Assembly (NCBI GenBank): GCA_965203255.1
Contig: OZ241882.1
Coordinates: forward strand, 6,262,001 to 6,326,000
DNA: 64,000 nt
Origin: JAPOUP01 sp965203255
GTDB lineage: Bacteria; Pseudomonadota; Alphaproteobacteria; Rhodobacterales; Rhodobacteraceae
Direction of reading: 5' to 3'
The position numbers and the translations under genes were made by a program. The notes beneath the pieces are model-generated. The model was not told the origin of the DNA and ran no database searches. It worked only from the letters and a program-made list of their open reading frames with translations. Of the stretch, positions 36,691 through 44,831 are shown piece after piece (position 1 is the stretch's first letter; the number at the start of each line of letters is the position of its first letter).

Positions 36691-36728
36691 CTGGCGAAGG
36701 TGTGAAGTAATCCCAACGATGGAGGCGA

Positions 36729-37190
36729 TCAAAACTTACCGTCCGTGATCCGTTCGATCAGGTGGGTCCGATGGTCTTGCCCGCCGAAAAACACGGCAAG
36801 AACACGCAGCACCGTAAGCGATACGTTTGCCATGTGGGTGTCGCTTTCCTTTGATATCTGTTTGAGCCTCCACATCGAAGGAGGATCAAAATGCACCACT
36901 ATCAAAGGGACGTCCATTTGCAGTCCGACTTCGTGGCGAAATAACCTTGATCCGGCGTGCGTCGGGCACGATGTCGAATTGACCTTCCCACGTGCACTCT
37001 GAAGTGTAGCATCATAGGCGGTGGTAACCTGTTTCTTGGAGCATGATGTGGCACGAAAGGTCATGTTAGAAGAGCGTCCGGTGAGCCAGGGATCGCGATA
37101 TTTCGCCATATATGTGAGGGTTTCGGCGTAGCTCTTTATTGGCAGATCCAGCGTTCTTCCTCTATGGTGGTCGCTTAGGAAGAATTGCAT
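36729..37190 (-). CDS. Unrecognised open frame
   Basis: A frame of about 150 codons without a family I know. The C-terminal part (DVPLIVVHFDPPSMWRLKQI, AVFFGGQDHRTHLIERI) looks protein-like, while the N-terminal part looks random. The start is uncertain; ATG 37190 is one option and a longer frame would run into the IS5 fragment. It may be the truncated end of a gene destroyed by the adjacent insertion elements. Confidence 0.25.
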   Translation of the reverse strand: MQFFLSDHHRGRTLDLPIKSYAETLTYMAKYRDPWLTGRSSNMTFRATSCSKKQVTTAYDATLQSARGKVNSTSCPTHAGSRLFRHEVGLQMDVPLIVVHFDPPSMWRLKQISKESDTHMANVSLTVLRVLAVFFGGQDHRTHLIERITDGKF

Positions 37191-37239
37191 GCCTTTCCGC
37201 GGTACGCAGAAGCCACGAGGGGCCTTCCTGTTCTGCGGC

Positions 37240-37390
37240 ATGGGCATGGCTACCGTGATCCCGGGCAGCCATCTTCAGGAGCCTCCGCCGCTGGACGCTT
37301 TCCGGGGTTTCCGGACGTGTTTTCCGAAGGGTTCGACCTTGAACACGTCTTCGTCGACGGCATGGCCGTCCGGGTCCATACGAGGCGGCG
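37240..37390 (+). pseudogene. IS5-family transposase fragment (N-terminal side)
   Basis: Two frames together read LRRWTLSGVSGRVF and then EGFDLEHVFVDGMAVRVH, matching the IS5/IS427 segment ending in the first catalytic Asp (LEHVxxDGTxVRxH). A frameshift separates them. Immediately afterwards the sequence changes to an IS4-family transposase. The matching C-terminal part of an IS5 transposase is found at about 39995-40190, so the IS4 element apparently landed inside this one. Confidence 0.6.
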
Positions 37391-38148
37391 GGGCACGGCG
37401 ACGCGCCGCCCGCCCGCGCCAGCCGCTCGGTCCGGCAGCGGGTGCGGACGGAGGGGGGAGAGGATGTCTGCCTGTGGGAGCATGCCGCGTCCCTGCCGGC
37501 CCTCGCGGCGGTGGACCTGACGATCCCGGCCTCCGGCGGGCCGAGGGCCAGCAGGGAGCGCACCGCCCGCCTGGAGATCCGCGCGGCGGAGGCCGCGGTC
37601 CTGCCGCCGAAACGCGGCTGCGGCAGGGGGCCGCTCGCGATGTTCGCCGTCTCCGCCACCGAGGTCGACGCCGCCGGCGGCGGGGAGCCGCTGCACTGGC
37701 TGCCGCTCACCACCGAACGGCCGGCGGAGGGGCAGCCGGACTCGATGCACGCCCTCACCGTGCTGGACTGGTACCGCGGAAGGTGGACCGGCGGGACCTG
37801 GTTCCGGACGCTCAGGTCCGGGACCGGCGGCAGGGACCGGCGGCTGGACACCGCCGACGGCCCGCCCAGGCGCCTCGCCTCCGGCGCCGTCACCGCCTGC
37901 CGCGTCGCCGGCATCACCATGCTCGCCCGCGAGCGGCCGGACACCCCCGCCACCGAGGCCTGTCCGGAGGAGGACATCAGGCTCCCGCCCACCCTGCTGT
38001 CCGCCCAGGGCCACCGGGAGGTCACCACGATGGCCGACGGGAAACCGCCGGACATCAGGACGTTCGCCATCGACCTCGGAAGACCCGTCGGGGCGCATCC
38101 GAGGAGGCGGCAGCCGCTGCCCGGGGTGAAAAAGGTCTGGCAGGGGCT

Positions 38149-39855
38149 CTTATGAGACCTTACAGGTCAAGTGCCCTTTTTCAAAACCTCACATCGGCGT
38201 CCCTCCCTCCGTCGGGGGGCGGCTTCCGTGCCACCGGGGAAGTCCAGACAGAACGTCGCGGTTCCATGACGCGCTCAACGACGCGTCCAGCCTCTTATCC
38301 GGTTCGGTTGGCCGGTGCCGGCCCCGTGACCATTATGCCCGATTCGGGCGGTGCGACGTTCCGGGGGGGGCGGGACCCATCTGAAATGAACGGTGCCGCT
38401 TCCTGCGGCGAACCAGGCCCCTGCACGGTCACACGCCCTGCCCGGGTTCCCCGGAGGCCCCGTCGGGCCGCCCGGGTGTTCCGTTGTTCCGTTGTTCCGT
38501 TGCCCTCCCGCTCTCAGGCCTGCGACAGGACGGCGCCCTCCGGCACCAGGCCGGTGGTGGCGAACCTCCACAGCGCCACCAGAAGCTTACGGGCCAGCGC
38601 CACGATCCCCCGCCTGCGCGAACGTCCGTCGCGGGCGCTCACGTAATCCCGGAACCACGCCGAGAGGGCGCTGTCGGGCTGGTGGCGCAGCCAGCGCCAG
38701 GCCATCTGCACCAGGTGCTTTCGCAGCATCGCGCCGCCCGCCTTGCTGATCCCCTGGTCGTTGTCGACGCCCCCGCTCGCGAAGGGCACCGGCGCCAGGC
38801 CCGCGAGGCTGGCCAGCTGCCGCCGGTTGCGCAGCTCCCGGTAGAAGAGCTCGCCGCCCAGCATCAGCGCGTCGTTCGGGCCGATCCCGCGCAGCCGGAC
38901 CAGCGTCGCCGCGTGGTGGGCGTCCGCCGGCGCCGCCCGCGGTCTGTCAACGGGCGGAGCGGCCTCCTTCCCGGCGGCGTCCGCGCGGAGGCCGTCGAGG
39001 GCCCGGGCCGACGCCTCCAGCATCTCCATCTTCCTCGCCTCGACAGCCTTGAGTTCCGCGCGCACCAGCTCCAGCCGGTCGAGGATGCCCTTGATCTCGG
39101 CCAGCAGCTCCGGCGGCAGCGGCTCCCCGTAGCCGGTCTCCATCCCGCCGAGCCGCTCACGGAACCCCGGCCGCGCCGGATCCCCGGCCAACACCCCGTG
39201 CAGCCTCAGGAGCCCGTCGACGGAGTTCGAGAGGCGGCGGCGCTCCTGCACCAGACGCTCCCGCCGGCGCAGCAGCCGCTTCCTGTCCTCCTCCGCGACC
39301 GTTGGCACACGCACCCGCGACATCGCGTCCCGGTCGCCGCCGTCCCACGCCCTGAGCGCCCGGACCATCCGGCGGGCGTCGATCCGGTCCGTCTTCACCT
39401 TCTTTTTCCTCCGCACCACCTCGAGGCTCGCGGGGTCGCAGACAACCACCTCGACATCCTCCCCCTCCAGCCGCCGGGCCAGCCAGAAGCCCTCGTAACC
39501 GGCCTCGTACACAAGCATCACCCGGACATCGCCGCCGGTCGCCGCCCGCTCCCGCGCCCGCCCGAGCCTGCCCAGGAGCCCATCAACGTCCTGCGGCGCC
39601 AGCCTGTGGATGCCGGCCCTCGACGTGTCGGACGGATCGCCCACCGCGAGGATCCAGCTCCTGCCGCTCACTTCCAGAGCCGCGTAGACCGTGGTAACGT
39701 TCCCCTCGAAAGGGGTTTTCGAATCAGTCATCTTTCTCTCCTTTCACTCGGCGGGGGTTGCCGTCTCGCGGCCCCCCGCCACAACATGCTGTCTTCCTGT
39801 CAACACCCTGCACCGAATCACCCGCGAAGGCAAACGGCGGCCCGTCCCATGGCAT
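38149..39855 (-). mobile_element. IS110-family element, copy B
   Basis: A 1707-bp copy of the element at 10616-12322 in the opposite orientation; transposase and non-coding regions are identical as far as compared. It lies in an IS4-family transposase gene, with core CT at 38147-38148 and 39856-39857. The restored target TCTGGCAGGGGCTGGAGCGG shares GGCAGGGGCTG with the copy A target. Confidence 0.87.
38514..39731 (-). CDS. IS110-family transposase (copy B)
   Basis: The 405-residue product is identical to that of copy A (10740-11957): RuvC-like DEDD domain with KKVKTDRIDARRMVR, coiled-coil centre and Transposase_20 domain with ISKAGGAMLRKH. Both copies are intact and therefore potentially active. 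The bridge-RNA candidate region of this copy is 38149-38513, with CCCCTGC at 38418-38424 (the complement of the copy A motif). Confidence 0.93.
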   Translation of the reverse strand: MTDSKTPFEGNVTTVYAALEVSGRSWILAVGDPSDTSRAGIHRLAPQDVDGLLGRLGRARERAATGGDVRVMLVYEAGYEGFWLARRLEGEDVEVVVCDPASLEVVRRKKKVKTDRIDARRMVRALRAWDGGDRDAMSRVRVPTVAEEDRKRLLRRRERLVQERRRLSNSVDGLLRLHGVLAGDPARPGFRERLGGMETGYGEPLPPELLAEIKGILDRLELVRAELKAVEARKMEMLEASARALDGLRADAAGKEAAPPVDRPRAAPADAHHAATLVRLRGIGPNDALMLGGELFYRELRNRRQLASLAGLAPVPFASGGVDNDQGISKAGGAMLRKHLVQMAWRWLRHQPDSALSAWFRDYVSARDGRSRRRGIVALARKLLVALWRFATTGLVPEGAVLSQA

Positions 39856-39994
39856 CTGGAGCGGCTGAACCGGGCCATCCAGGTGCGCGACGCCCTCGGC
39901 AGGGGGCCGCCGCCCGACGCGCTGGGCGAGCGCAGGCGGGAATGGGATCGCCCATATAGGTGCGGGCTGTTGTAAGGTCGTGGACGGCGAGGTC

Positions 39995-40190
39995 CGAGGC
40001 GGTGACCCCGTCGAGGTGGAACCGGACGGAACTGCGGGAGCACGACTGGGAGAGGCACTGATGGCGGCACCGGATAAAGAACCTCTTCGCGGGAACCAGG
40101 GAGTTCCGGGCGACCGCGACACGCTACGACAGGACCGCCACGAGCTTCGCGGCGGGGATTCACTTCGTGGCGGGCGTGGCGGTATCATGA
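39995..40190 (+). pseudogene. IS5-family transposase fragment (C-terminal side)
   Basis: The frame reads TPSRWNRTELREHDWERH, an in-frame TGA, then WRHRIKNLFAGTREFRATATRYDRTATSFAAGIH and a stop at 40188. The KEFRxIATRYDKT motif, with the catalytic Glu position before it, is the IS5 signature. It is the downstream counterpart of the fragment at 37240-37390. The stop codon and the split mean it is inactive. Confidence 0.72.
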
Positions 40191-40329
40191 TCGTCCACGG
40201 GCCCTAAGGAGTTGCGGACGATCGGAAACCGTGAATCTCCCGTTCCAGTCATGTCGGATTGTCAGGCCATACCGAACCTTGGCGGAGGCCGGCAGGACGG
40301 ACTTCCTGACGGTCGTTTAGATAGGGAGG

Positions 40330-40737
40330 GTGTACCAGGCTGTACCGATGAATGTCACGTCCTTCAAGCGGACCTTGATCGACGTTTTTCACAGCACCGA
40401 CGGCGTCGGGAGCAGGGAGGAGGTCACCGAATGCCTGAACGTCGCGCCGTACTTTGTCGACGACTTCGACTGCAGAAAGGTGGCGGACTATATGGAACTC
40501 CTTTGGATCCCATCGGCCGCGGGTGTCGTAGGCTGGTGGCTGGAATCGTGGCAGACGGAACTCAACGTGTCGCATCTGATGCTTGAGCGGTTGCAGGAGA
40601 TGATTCTTGGATGGAAGTACTACGGGCTGGCTTCGAGGCCCGGATATGCGGTGCTCGACCCTTACTGGCCCATGTATTTTCCGCCCGATGCGCTCGTTAC
40701 CTCGTTCAAGGGCATAGACCCGATGACGGAGTTCTGA
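40330..40737 (+). pseudogene. abiEi: AbiEi antitoxin, C-terminal part
   Basis: AbiEi is the transcription-repressing antitoxin of the type IV AbiE module. The frame contains NVTSFKRTLIDVFHSTDGVG (the conserved VTSxERTLxDV segment), GWWLESWQTELNVSHLMLERL and the tail GYAVLDPYWPMYFPP, typical of AbiEi C-termini. The N-terminal winged-helix domain is missing; the IS5 fragment lies 140 bp upstream. An abiEii remnant follows directly. Confidence 0.65.
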
Positions 40738-40955
40738 ATGGATATCGGATTTGGCCAATGAGAGACGCTATGCTCCACAACTTGCGGAGTCCACGGTCCG
40801 CCTACTCGATGTTCTAGTGTAGCGCCATCGTAGAAATGAGTATTCTGTTTGACCGTCTCCAGGCTTCATGCCATCTGTTCCGGCATCAGGCAACCCGCAG
40901 GCGGCGGAAGGCGGCGGCAGACCGCTCCGGCCTGCATCATGGAACGGAGCGGACA

Positions 40956-41432
40956 ATGGCACAGAAGACGGGGACTCCCAGGAACAGGGGACGCAGGATT
41001 TACCGGGTCCGCCTTTCGGATGGCGGGAGGGCGGAACTGCGGCAGCTGGCCGACAGCAGGGCGGCCGCGTACAGGCGCCGGCACGCCCGGATCCTGCTGC
41101 TGGCCGACGAGGACCGGGATGACGGGGGCCGCACCGACTGCGGCATCGCGCCGGTCCTGGAGACCGGCAGGTCGACCGTCGAGCGGGTGCGCCGCCGCTG
41201 CGCCGGGGAGGGTCTGGAGGCGGCGCTGGTCCGCCGCGAGCAGAGGAACCGGAAGGCGCGCAGCCTCGACGGCGGGGGCGGGGGGAGGCTGGTGGCCATC
41301 GCCTGCCCGCAGCCGCCGGAGGGGCGGAGCCGGTGGACGATGCAGCTGCTGGCGGACCGGCCTGGCGGGCTGGAGATCGTGGACACGATCTCGGACGGGA
41401 CCGTAAGGAAGACCCTGAAAAAAACGACATGA
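40956..41432 (+). CDS. IS630 transposase, first frame (orfA)
   Basis: The N-terminal DNA-binding half, 158 residues from ATG 40956. It has the HARILLLADEDRDDGGRTD segment and the helix-turn-helix GIAPVLETGRSTVERVRRRC. It ends LKKTT just after a run of seven A (41418-41424). A -1 shift on the A run leads into the second frame (KNDMKPWLRRYWCIPP), producing the full transposase; this is the known way several IS630 elements express their enzyme. Confidence 0.88.
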   Translation: MAQKTGTPRNRGRRIYRVRLSDGGRAELRQLADSRAAAYRRRHARILLLADEDRDDGGRTDCGIAPVLETGRSTVERVRRRCAGEGLEAALVRREQRNRKARSLDGGGGGRLVAIACPQPPEGRSRWTMQLLADRPGGLEIVDTISDGTVRKTLKKTT

Positions 41433-42115
41433 AGCCGTGGCTCAGGCGGTACTGGTGCATCCCGCCGAAGGCCAGCGGCGACCTCCTCGCCGCCATGGAG
41501 GACGTGCTGGAGCAGTACCAGCGGGAGTTCACGGAGGACGAGGTTCTGGCCGTCATGGACGGGACCTCGAGACAGCAGAGGAGGGAGACCCGTGTGCCGC
41601 GACCGGCGCGTCCCGGCGACCCCGCCATCCACGACTTCGGATACGAACGGAACGGCACCGCGAACCTGTTCATGCCGTTCGCCCCGCTGCTCGGATGGCG
41701 GGAGGTGAAGGTCACCGACCGCCGGACGCGCAGGGACTGGGCCAGGGTCATCCGCGGGCCTGTCGACGTCACCTTCCCCGGCAAGCGCATCGTGCTCGTG
41801 ATGGACAACCTCAACGTCCACACCGTCGGCTCCCTCTACGAGACGTTCCCTCCCGAAGAGGCGGCGCGGATCGCCGCCCGGCTGGAGATCCACCATCCCC
41901 CGAGGCGCGCAGGCTGGTCGGACGTGGCCGAGGCCGGGATCGGGGCCATGGTGCGCCAGTGCCTGGACCGCCGCATTCCCGACCGGGCGGCGATGTGCCG
42001 GCAGACCGGGGCATGGGCGGAACGGAGGAACCGGGAGAAGGCCGCCGTCAACTGGCGTTTCACGACAGCCGACGCTCGCGTCAGGCTCAGGTCCCTTTAC
42101 CCGTCAACGCAATGA
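41420..42115 (+). CDS. IS630 transposase, second frame (orfB, DDE domain)
   Basis: The catalytic half, read by -1 frameshifting from orfA. Motifs: DVLEQYQREFTEDEVLAVMDGT with the first Asp, VMDNLNVHTVGSLYE with the second Asp, and WSDVAEAGIGAM with the Glu, although the usual WLNxAE reads WSDVAE. It stops at 42113-42115, eleven bases inside the right end of the element. An independent start at ATG 41429 is possible but would omit the DNA-binding half. Confidence 0.85.
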   Translation, partial: KNDMKPWLRRYWCIPPKASGDLLAAMEDVLEQYQREFTEDEVLAVMDGTSRQQRRETRVPRPARPGDPAIHDFGYERNGTANLFMPFAPLLGWREVKVTDRRTRRDWARVIRGPVDVTFPGKRIVLVMDNLNVHTVGSLYETFPPEEAARIAARLEIHHPPRRAGWSDVAEAGIGAMVRQCLDRRIPDRAAMCRQTGAWAERRNREKAAVNWRFTTADARVRLRSLYPSTQ

Positions 42116-42700
42116 TGTCGCTACACTAGGCGCGTTTGCGGTTGACGACGTGGTCGCGCCGCGCATGTCATTGAAGGGCGGCATAACCCTAAACGCTTTC
42201 CACCTGCCTTTGCCGCGTCTGTCCTTCGACATCGACTACGTCAATGCCGCCGACCGGTCGGCGATGATGGATGACAAACCCAAATTCGAATCCCGCGCCA
42301 TCGCAATTATGGAGTCCAAGGGATATCGGGTTCAGAATGCTCCGGACGAGGGTTGGGGGAAGTGGATGTTTCGCTGCGCCGCCGCACGTGGCGGCGAAAC
42401 TTCCTTCCACTTCGACTTCAACTACCAAGCGCGGCACTCTTCGCAGTCCAGCGGCTTTCATCGGTGCAGTTCGGCGACTACAGAGCGCACGACGTGTCCG
42501 TGTTCGACATCCACAAGGTCATCGGGGGTAAGATGAACGCACCAACGTCTCGCACAGTGGGACGAGATCTGTTCGATGCGAACTCCATACTCGACACGCC
42601 GGGGCTCAATCAACGCAGGATCAGGCTTGCCGCCACTGATCACGAGACCAAGGACAGTTGCACCATGTCGTCATTGGAAACAGACGCTGGATTCGAGCAT

Positions 42701-43462
42701 CTAATCCTGCAGATTTGCGAAAGGTCGTCGTCCGCCGTGCGATGACCTGAAGGCTTTGATCATTTCCCTCTCAACCGTCCGCGGCTTCTTCGCCCTGACT
42801 TCTTTCCAGCACACGAATAGTTCAGCGGCATCTTCCAGTTGCCAGACGTACCTGCCGCCCCGATGCGCGACGGCTCGGCCCTCGCCGAAACCAATCATCG
42901 TTCGGATTCGTTCCTGCAAGCTGCCGTCGGTCTTTCCGACATAAAGAATCCGTGCGCCATCCACCCAGTTGGCCAACAGTTCAGAGATGGGAACGTTCGG
43001 GTTCTTCCTTTGGTACCAACCGCCGCTCCCTGGATCCATGAACCGTGGTGCGGACACACCGTCGTGCACGAAGACATAGACTCCTGGGCCGGTAGGAACT
43101 GCGTCCATTTTTCCGCGTCGAAGACCGCCGACTGTTGAGAAACCTCGGAACTTGAGAATTCGTAATCCCTCAATCGATGACAGGTTCTCAGAAAGTGACG
43201 AAATATGCAGAGATGCATGCTTTGGCTCCGGTTCCGCCTGAATCGGTTCAACAGATCGAACGCGTCTGCCATTCCGCTTAAATAGATTGGAATATTTCCG
43301 TGTCCTGCCATGAACTTGAAGTTCAGTGACGGGCGAACCATCGCGTTTTCTGTACCGGCTTCTTAGGTTGACTAACGCAGCTAGCTCACTCAAGGACATC
43401 CAGTCATTCCCATTGCTGACCAGAATATCGGAAATCTCTTCATGCAGCGTGATCTTCTTCAA
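42701..43462 (-). CDS. Winged-helix (HARE-like) and GIY-YIG domain protein
   Basis: A 253-residue protein with two apparent domains. Residues 1-70 look like a HARE-type winged helix (LHEEISDILVSNG, MSLSELAALVN, KRDGSPV, VHGRTRKYSNLFKRNG), a module that reads modified or looped DNA in restriction proteins. Residues about 120-253 have the GIY-YIG nuclease pattern: GVYVFVH, ILYVGKT, Arg in LQERIRTM, Glu in TVEREMIKAF and Asn in FANLQ, so the catalytic set appears complete. It would cut DNA, perhaps as a restriction-type enzyme. It lies in a defence/IS region, convergent with the dead abiEii gene. No methyltransferase partner is visible. Confidence 0.72.
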   Translation of the reverse strand: MKKITLHEEISDILVSNGNDWMSLSELAALVNLRSRYRKRDGSPVTELQVHGRTRKYSNLFKRNGRRVRSVEPIQAEPEPKHASLHISSLSENLSSIEGLRILKFRGFSTVGGLRRGKMDAVPTGPGVYVFVHDGVSAPRFMDPGSGGWYQRKNPNVPISELLANWVDGARILYVGKTDGSLQERIRTMIGFGEGRAVAHRGGRYVWQLEDAAELFVCWKEVRAKKPRTVEREMIKAFRSSHGGRRPFANLQD

Positions 43463-43733
43463 TCCGAACTTCCCCCAATATACGGGTTTCCTTTAAGTCC
43501 CTGGATGGTAATTACTCAACCCCTGATGTAAGTGCAGCCATGCACACAATCCTAAGTGCAATGCCGGTTATGCGCAAGAGGAGGATTTCCGAATTGCGAA
43601 GGGCAGAATCGGATTCACGATCAGGTCTCGTATGGTTGAAGATCAGGGTGCTGAATCAGTGGCAGGTTGATCTTGCTAATCTTTCTGGGACGAGCAATTA
43701 CGTTCTGTTTGCCGTTCCATGTTGGATTGCACG

Positions 43734-44331
43734 ATGAAAAACGAGAGTCTCTTGGCAGTGGATTGGTCCATTATTCCAGAACCTAAAGACGACGGATCTG
43801 CTGACCATCTAGAGGGTGCGTTTGTACCAAGCGTGAAACTTCGGTCAGCCGAAAGCGGCACGGTGAATCCCGGCAATTTGGCAGGTTGGAGCGTTCTCTA
43901 CTTCTATCCAATGACAGGCGATCCCGACATATCGCTTCCCGGGGGGCAAATTCCAGGCAAGGGGCTGCACACCACAATCCTGCGCGTTTCGGGACCTGAA
44001 TTGAGAACTCGCCGATTGCGGGGTAAGCAGAGTTTATGGGATTTAGATTTAGCAATCAAATAAACAGCGTGAGGCTGCTGCTCGACTGGGCTCTCCATTC
44101 CCACTTCTGTCAGATAGTCGTAGGGAACTCGGGGAACTTCTCACCCTTCCTAAAATGGAGGTTGAAGGGGTAGTGCTGATCAGAAGGCTTACGATGGTTC
44201 TGAACGAGAACCGGATCGTAAAGGTGTTCATTCCCGTTTTCCCACCCGACAGAAACCCTCAGGATGTCCTAGAGTTCATGAAGGGTGCCCGTTGTTTGGC
44301 AATGCGATACGTCCCGAAAGAGATACTCTGA
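43734..44331 (+). pseudogene. Peroxiredoxin (AhpC/TSA-like), frameshifted with stops
   Basis: The first frame reads PEPKDDGSADHLEG, LAGWSVLYFYPMTG, then the sequence shifts to GCTPQSCAFRD (the peroxidatic and resolving Cys region of this thiol-peroxidase group), VSRVYGI, followed by REAAARLGSPFPLLSD, IRRLTMVLNENRIVKVFIPV and FPPDRNPQDVLEF, ending at 44331. A frameshift plus in-frame TGA, TAG and TAG destroy it. The sequence is otherwise nearly full length (about 190 codons), so inactivation seems fairly recent. Confidence 0.75.
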
Positions 44332-44693
44332 CTTCCGTCAAATTTTTGGTGGAGAACTGCCAAGTACCAACGTGCAGCACCAAAGTGCAACTCCACATAA
44401 CCGACATCGTTCTTCTGCTCTGGAGATTCTTGAAGCCCCAGCCGAAGGCCGATCCATGTTTGGTTGAAATCGGAGCCAGATATACTGGAACCTGAACCGG
44501 AAGAAACGATCGCTGTCGGGCGCTTGGGGGGCGCATTTGTCGAACTGGACGGAAAGGGACGGCTCGAAGCCTCTTCCGAACTTCTTCACGTAACGTGGCT
44601 CGAACGCCGACACTTTGATGCCGCGTTGTCTCTTCAGGCAGTGATCGTGGCTTCGAAGATGAGCACCAAACGAGACGCTCGCTGTTGTTAAAT
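44332..44693. other. Spacer between the dead peroxiredoxin gene and the palindrome
   Basis: No recognisable gene. A plus-strand frame of about 75 codons (around 44464-44691; VGRLGGAFVELDGKGRLEAS) looks somewhat protein-like but has no family resemblance or ribosome site. Confidence 0.4.
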
Positions 44694-44742
44694 CATTTAT
44701 GATAAAATAGAGCCTCTAAATATTTATATTTTATCATAAATG
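44694..44742. repeat. AT-rich perfect palindrome
   Basis: CATTTATGATAAAATA at 44694-44709 is the exact reverse complement of 44727-44742, with a 17-base AT-rich loop. The composition is very different from the GC-rich neighbourhood. It could be a strong terminator for either strand, a protein-binding operator, or the relic of an excised element. It lies about 90 bp from the IS66 left end. Confidence 0.8.
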
Positions 44743-44831
44743 AAAATCAATCCAACTCGACAATTCTACCTTCTTCTGATGCGATCCTATTTCACTTATG
44801 ATACGAATGACCCAAAAAGGGATCGAAATGG

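Larger units (their letters stand above)
37394..39975 (+). pseudogene. IS4-family transposase, truncated and interrupted by IS110 copy B
   Basis: From 37394 the frame reads SVRQRVRTEGGEDVCLWEH, IPASGG, then LTTERPAEG and LDWYRGRWTGGTWFRTLRSG, the Y-(2)-R-(3)-E-type region of IS4 transposases (the Glu position appears altered), up to PGVKKVWQGL at 38148. It resumes after the IS110 element with ERLNRAIQVRDALG and stops at 39975. Removing the IS110 copy restores VWQGLERLN, like the C-terminus of Tn5-group transposases. The N-terminal part is missing. Confidence 0.7.
40817..42126 (+). mobile_element. IS630-family element, copy 2 (intact)
   Basis: A 1310-bp element with inverted ends GTGTAGCGCCATCGTAG and GTGTAGCGACATCATTG, flanked by TA at 40815-40816 and 42127-42128 in an original CTAG. 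It is a different member from copy 1 (about the same length and gene plan, moderate protein identity). Both coding frames are open, so it may still be active. Confidence 0.88.
40741..42745 (+). pseudogene. abiEii: AbiEii nucleotidyltransferase toxin, interrupted by IS630 copy 2
   Basis: AbiEii is a nucleotidyltransferase toxin. The 5' piece (about 40741-40816) reads ERRYAPQLAESTVRLLDV and continues in frame after the IS630 element with LGAFAVDDVVAPRMSLKGGI, FHLPLPRLSFDIDYVNAADR (the GGT-like and DID motifs) up to about 42425. There a frameshift leads to FGDYRAHDVSVFDIHKVIGGK and GRDLFDANSIL. The insertion site is CTAG with TA duplicated, within codons Leu-Gly. The gene is thus dead twice: insertion and frameshift. 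Confidence 0.75.

Noticed and set aside
40249..40758. Minus-strand frame opposite the abiEi fragment
   Set aside because: The plus strand has clear AbiEi motifs; the minus frame has none.
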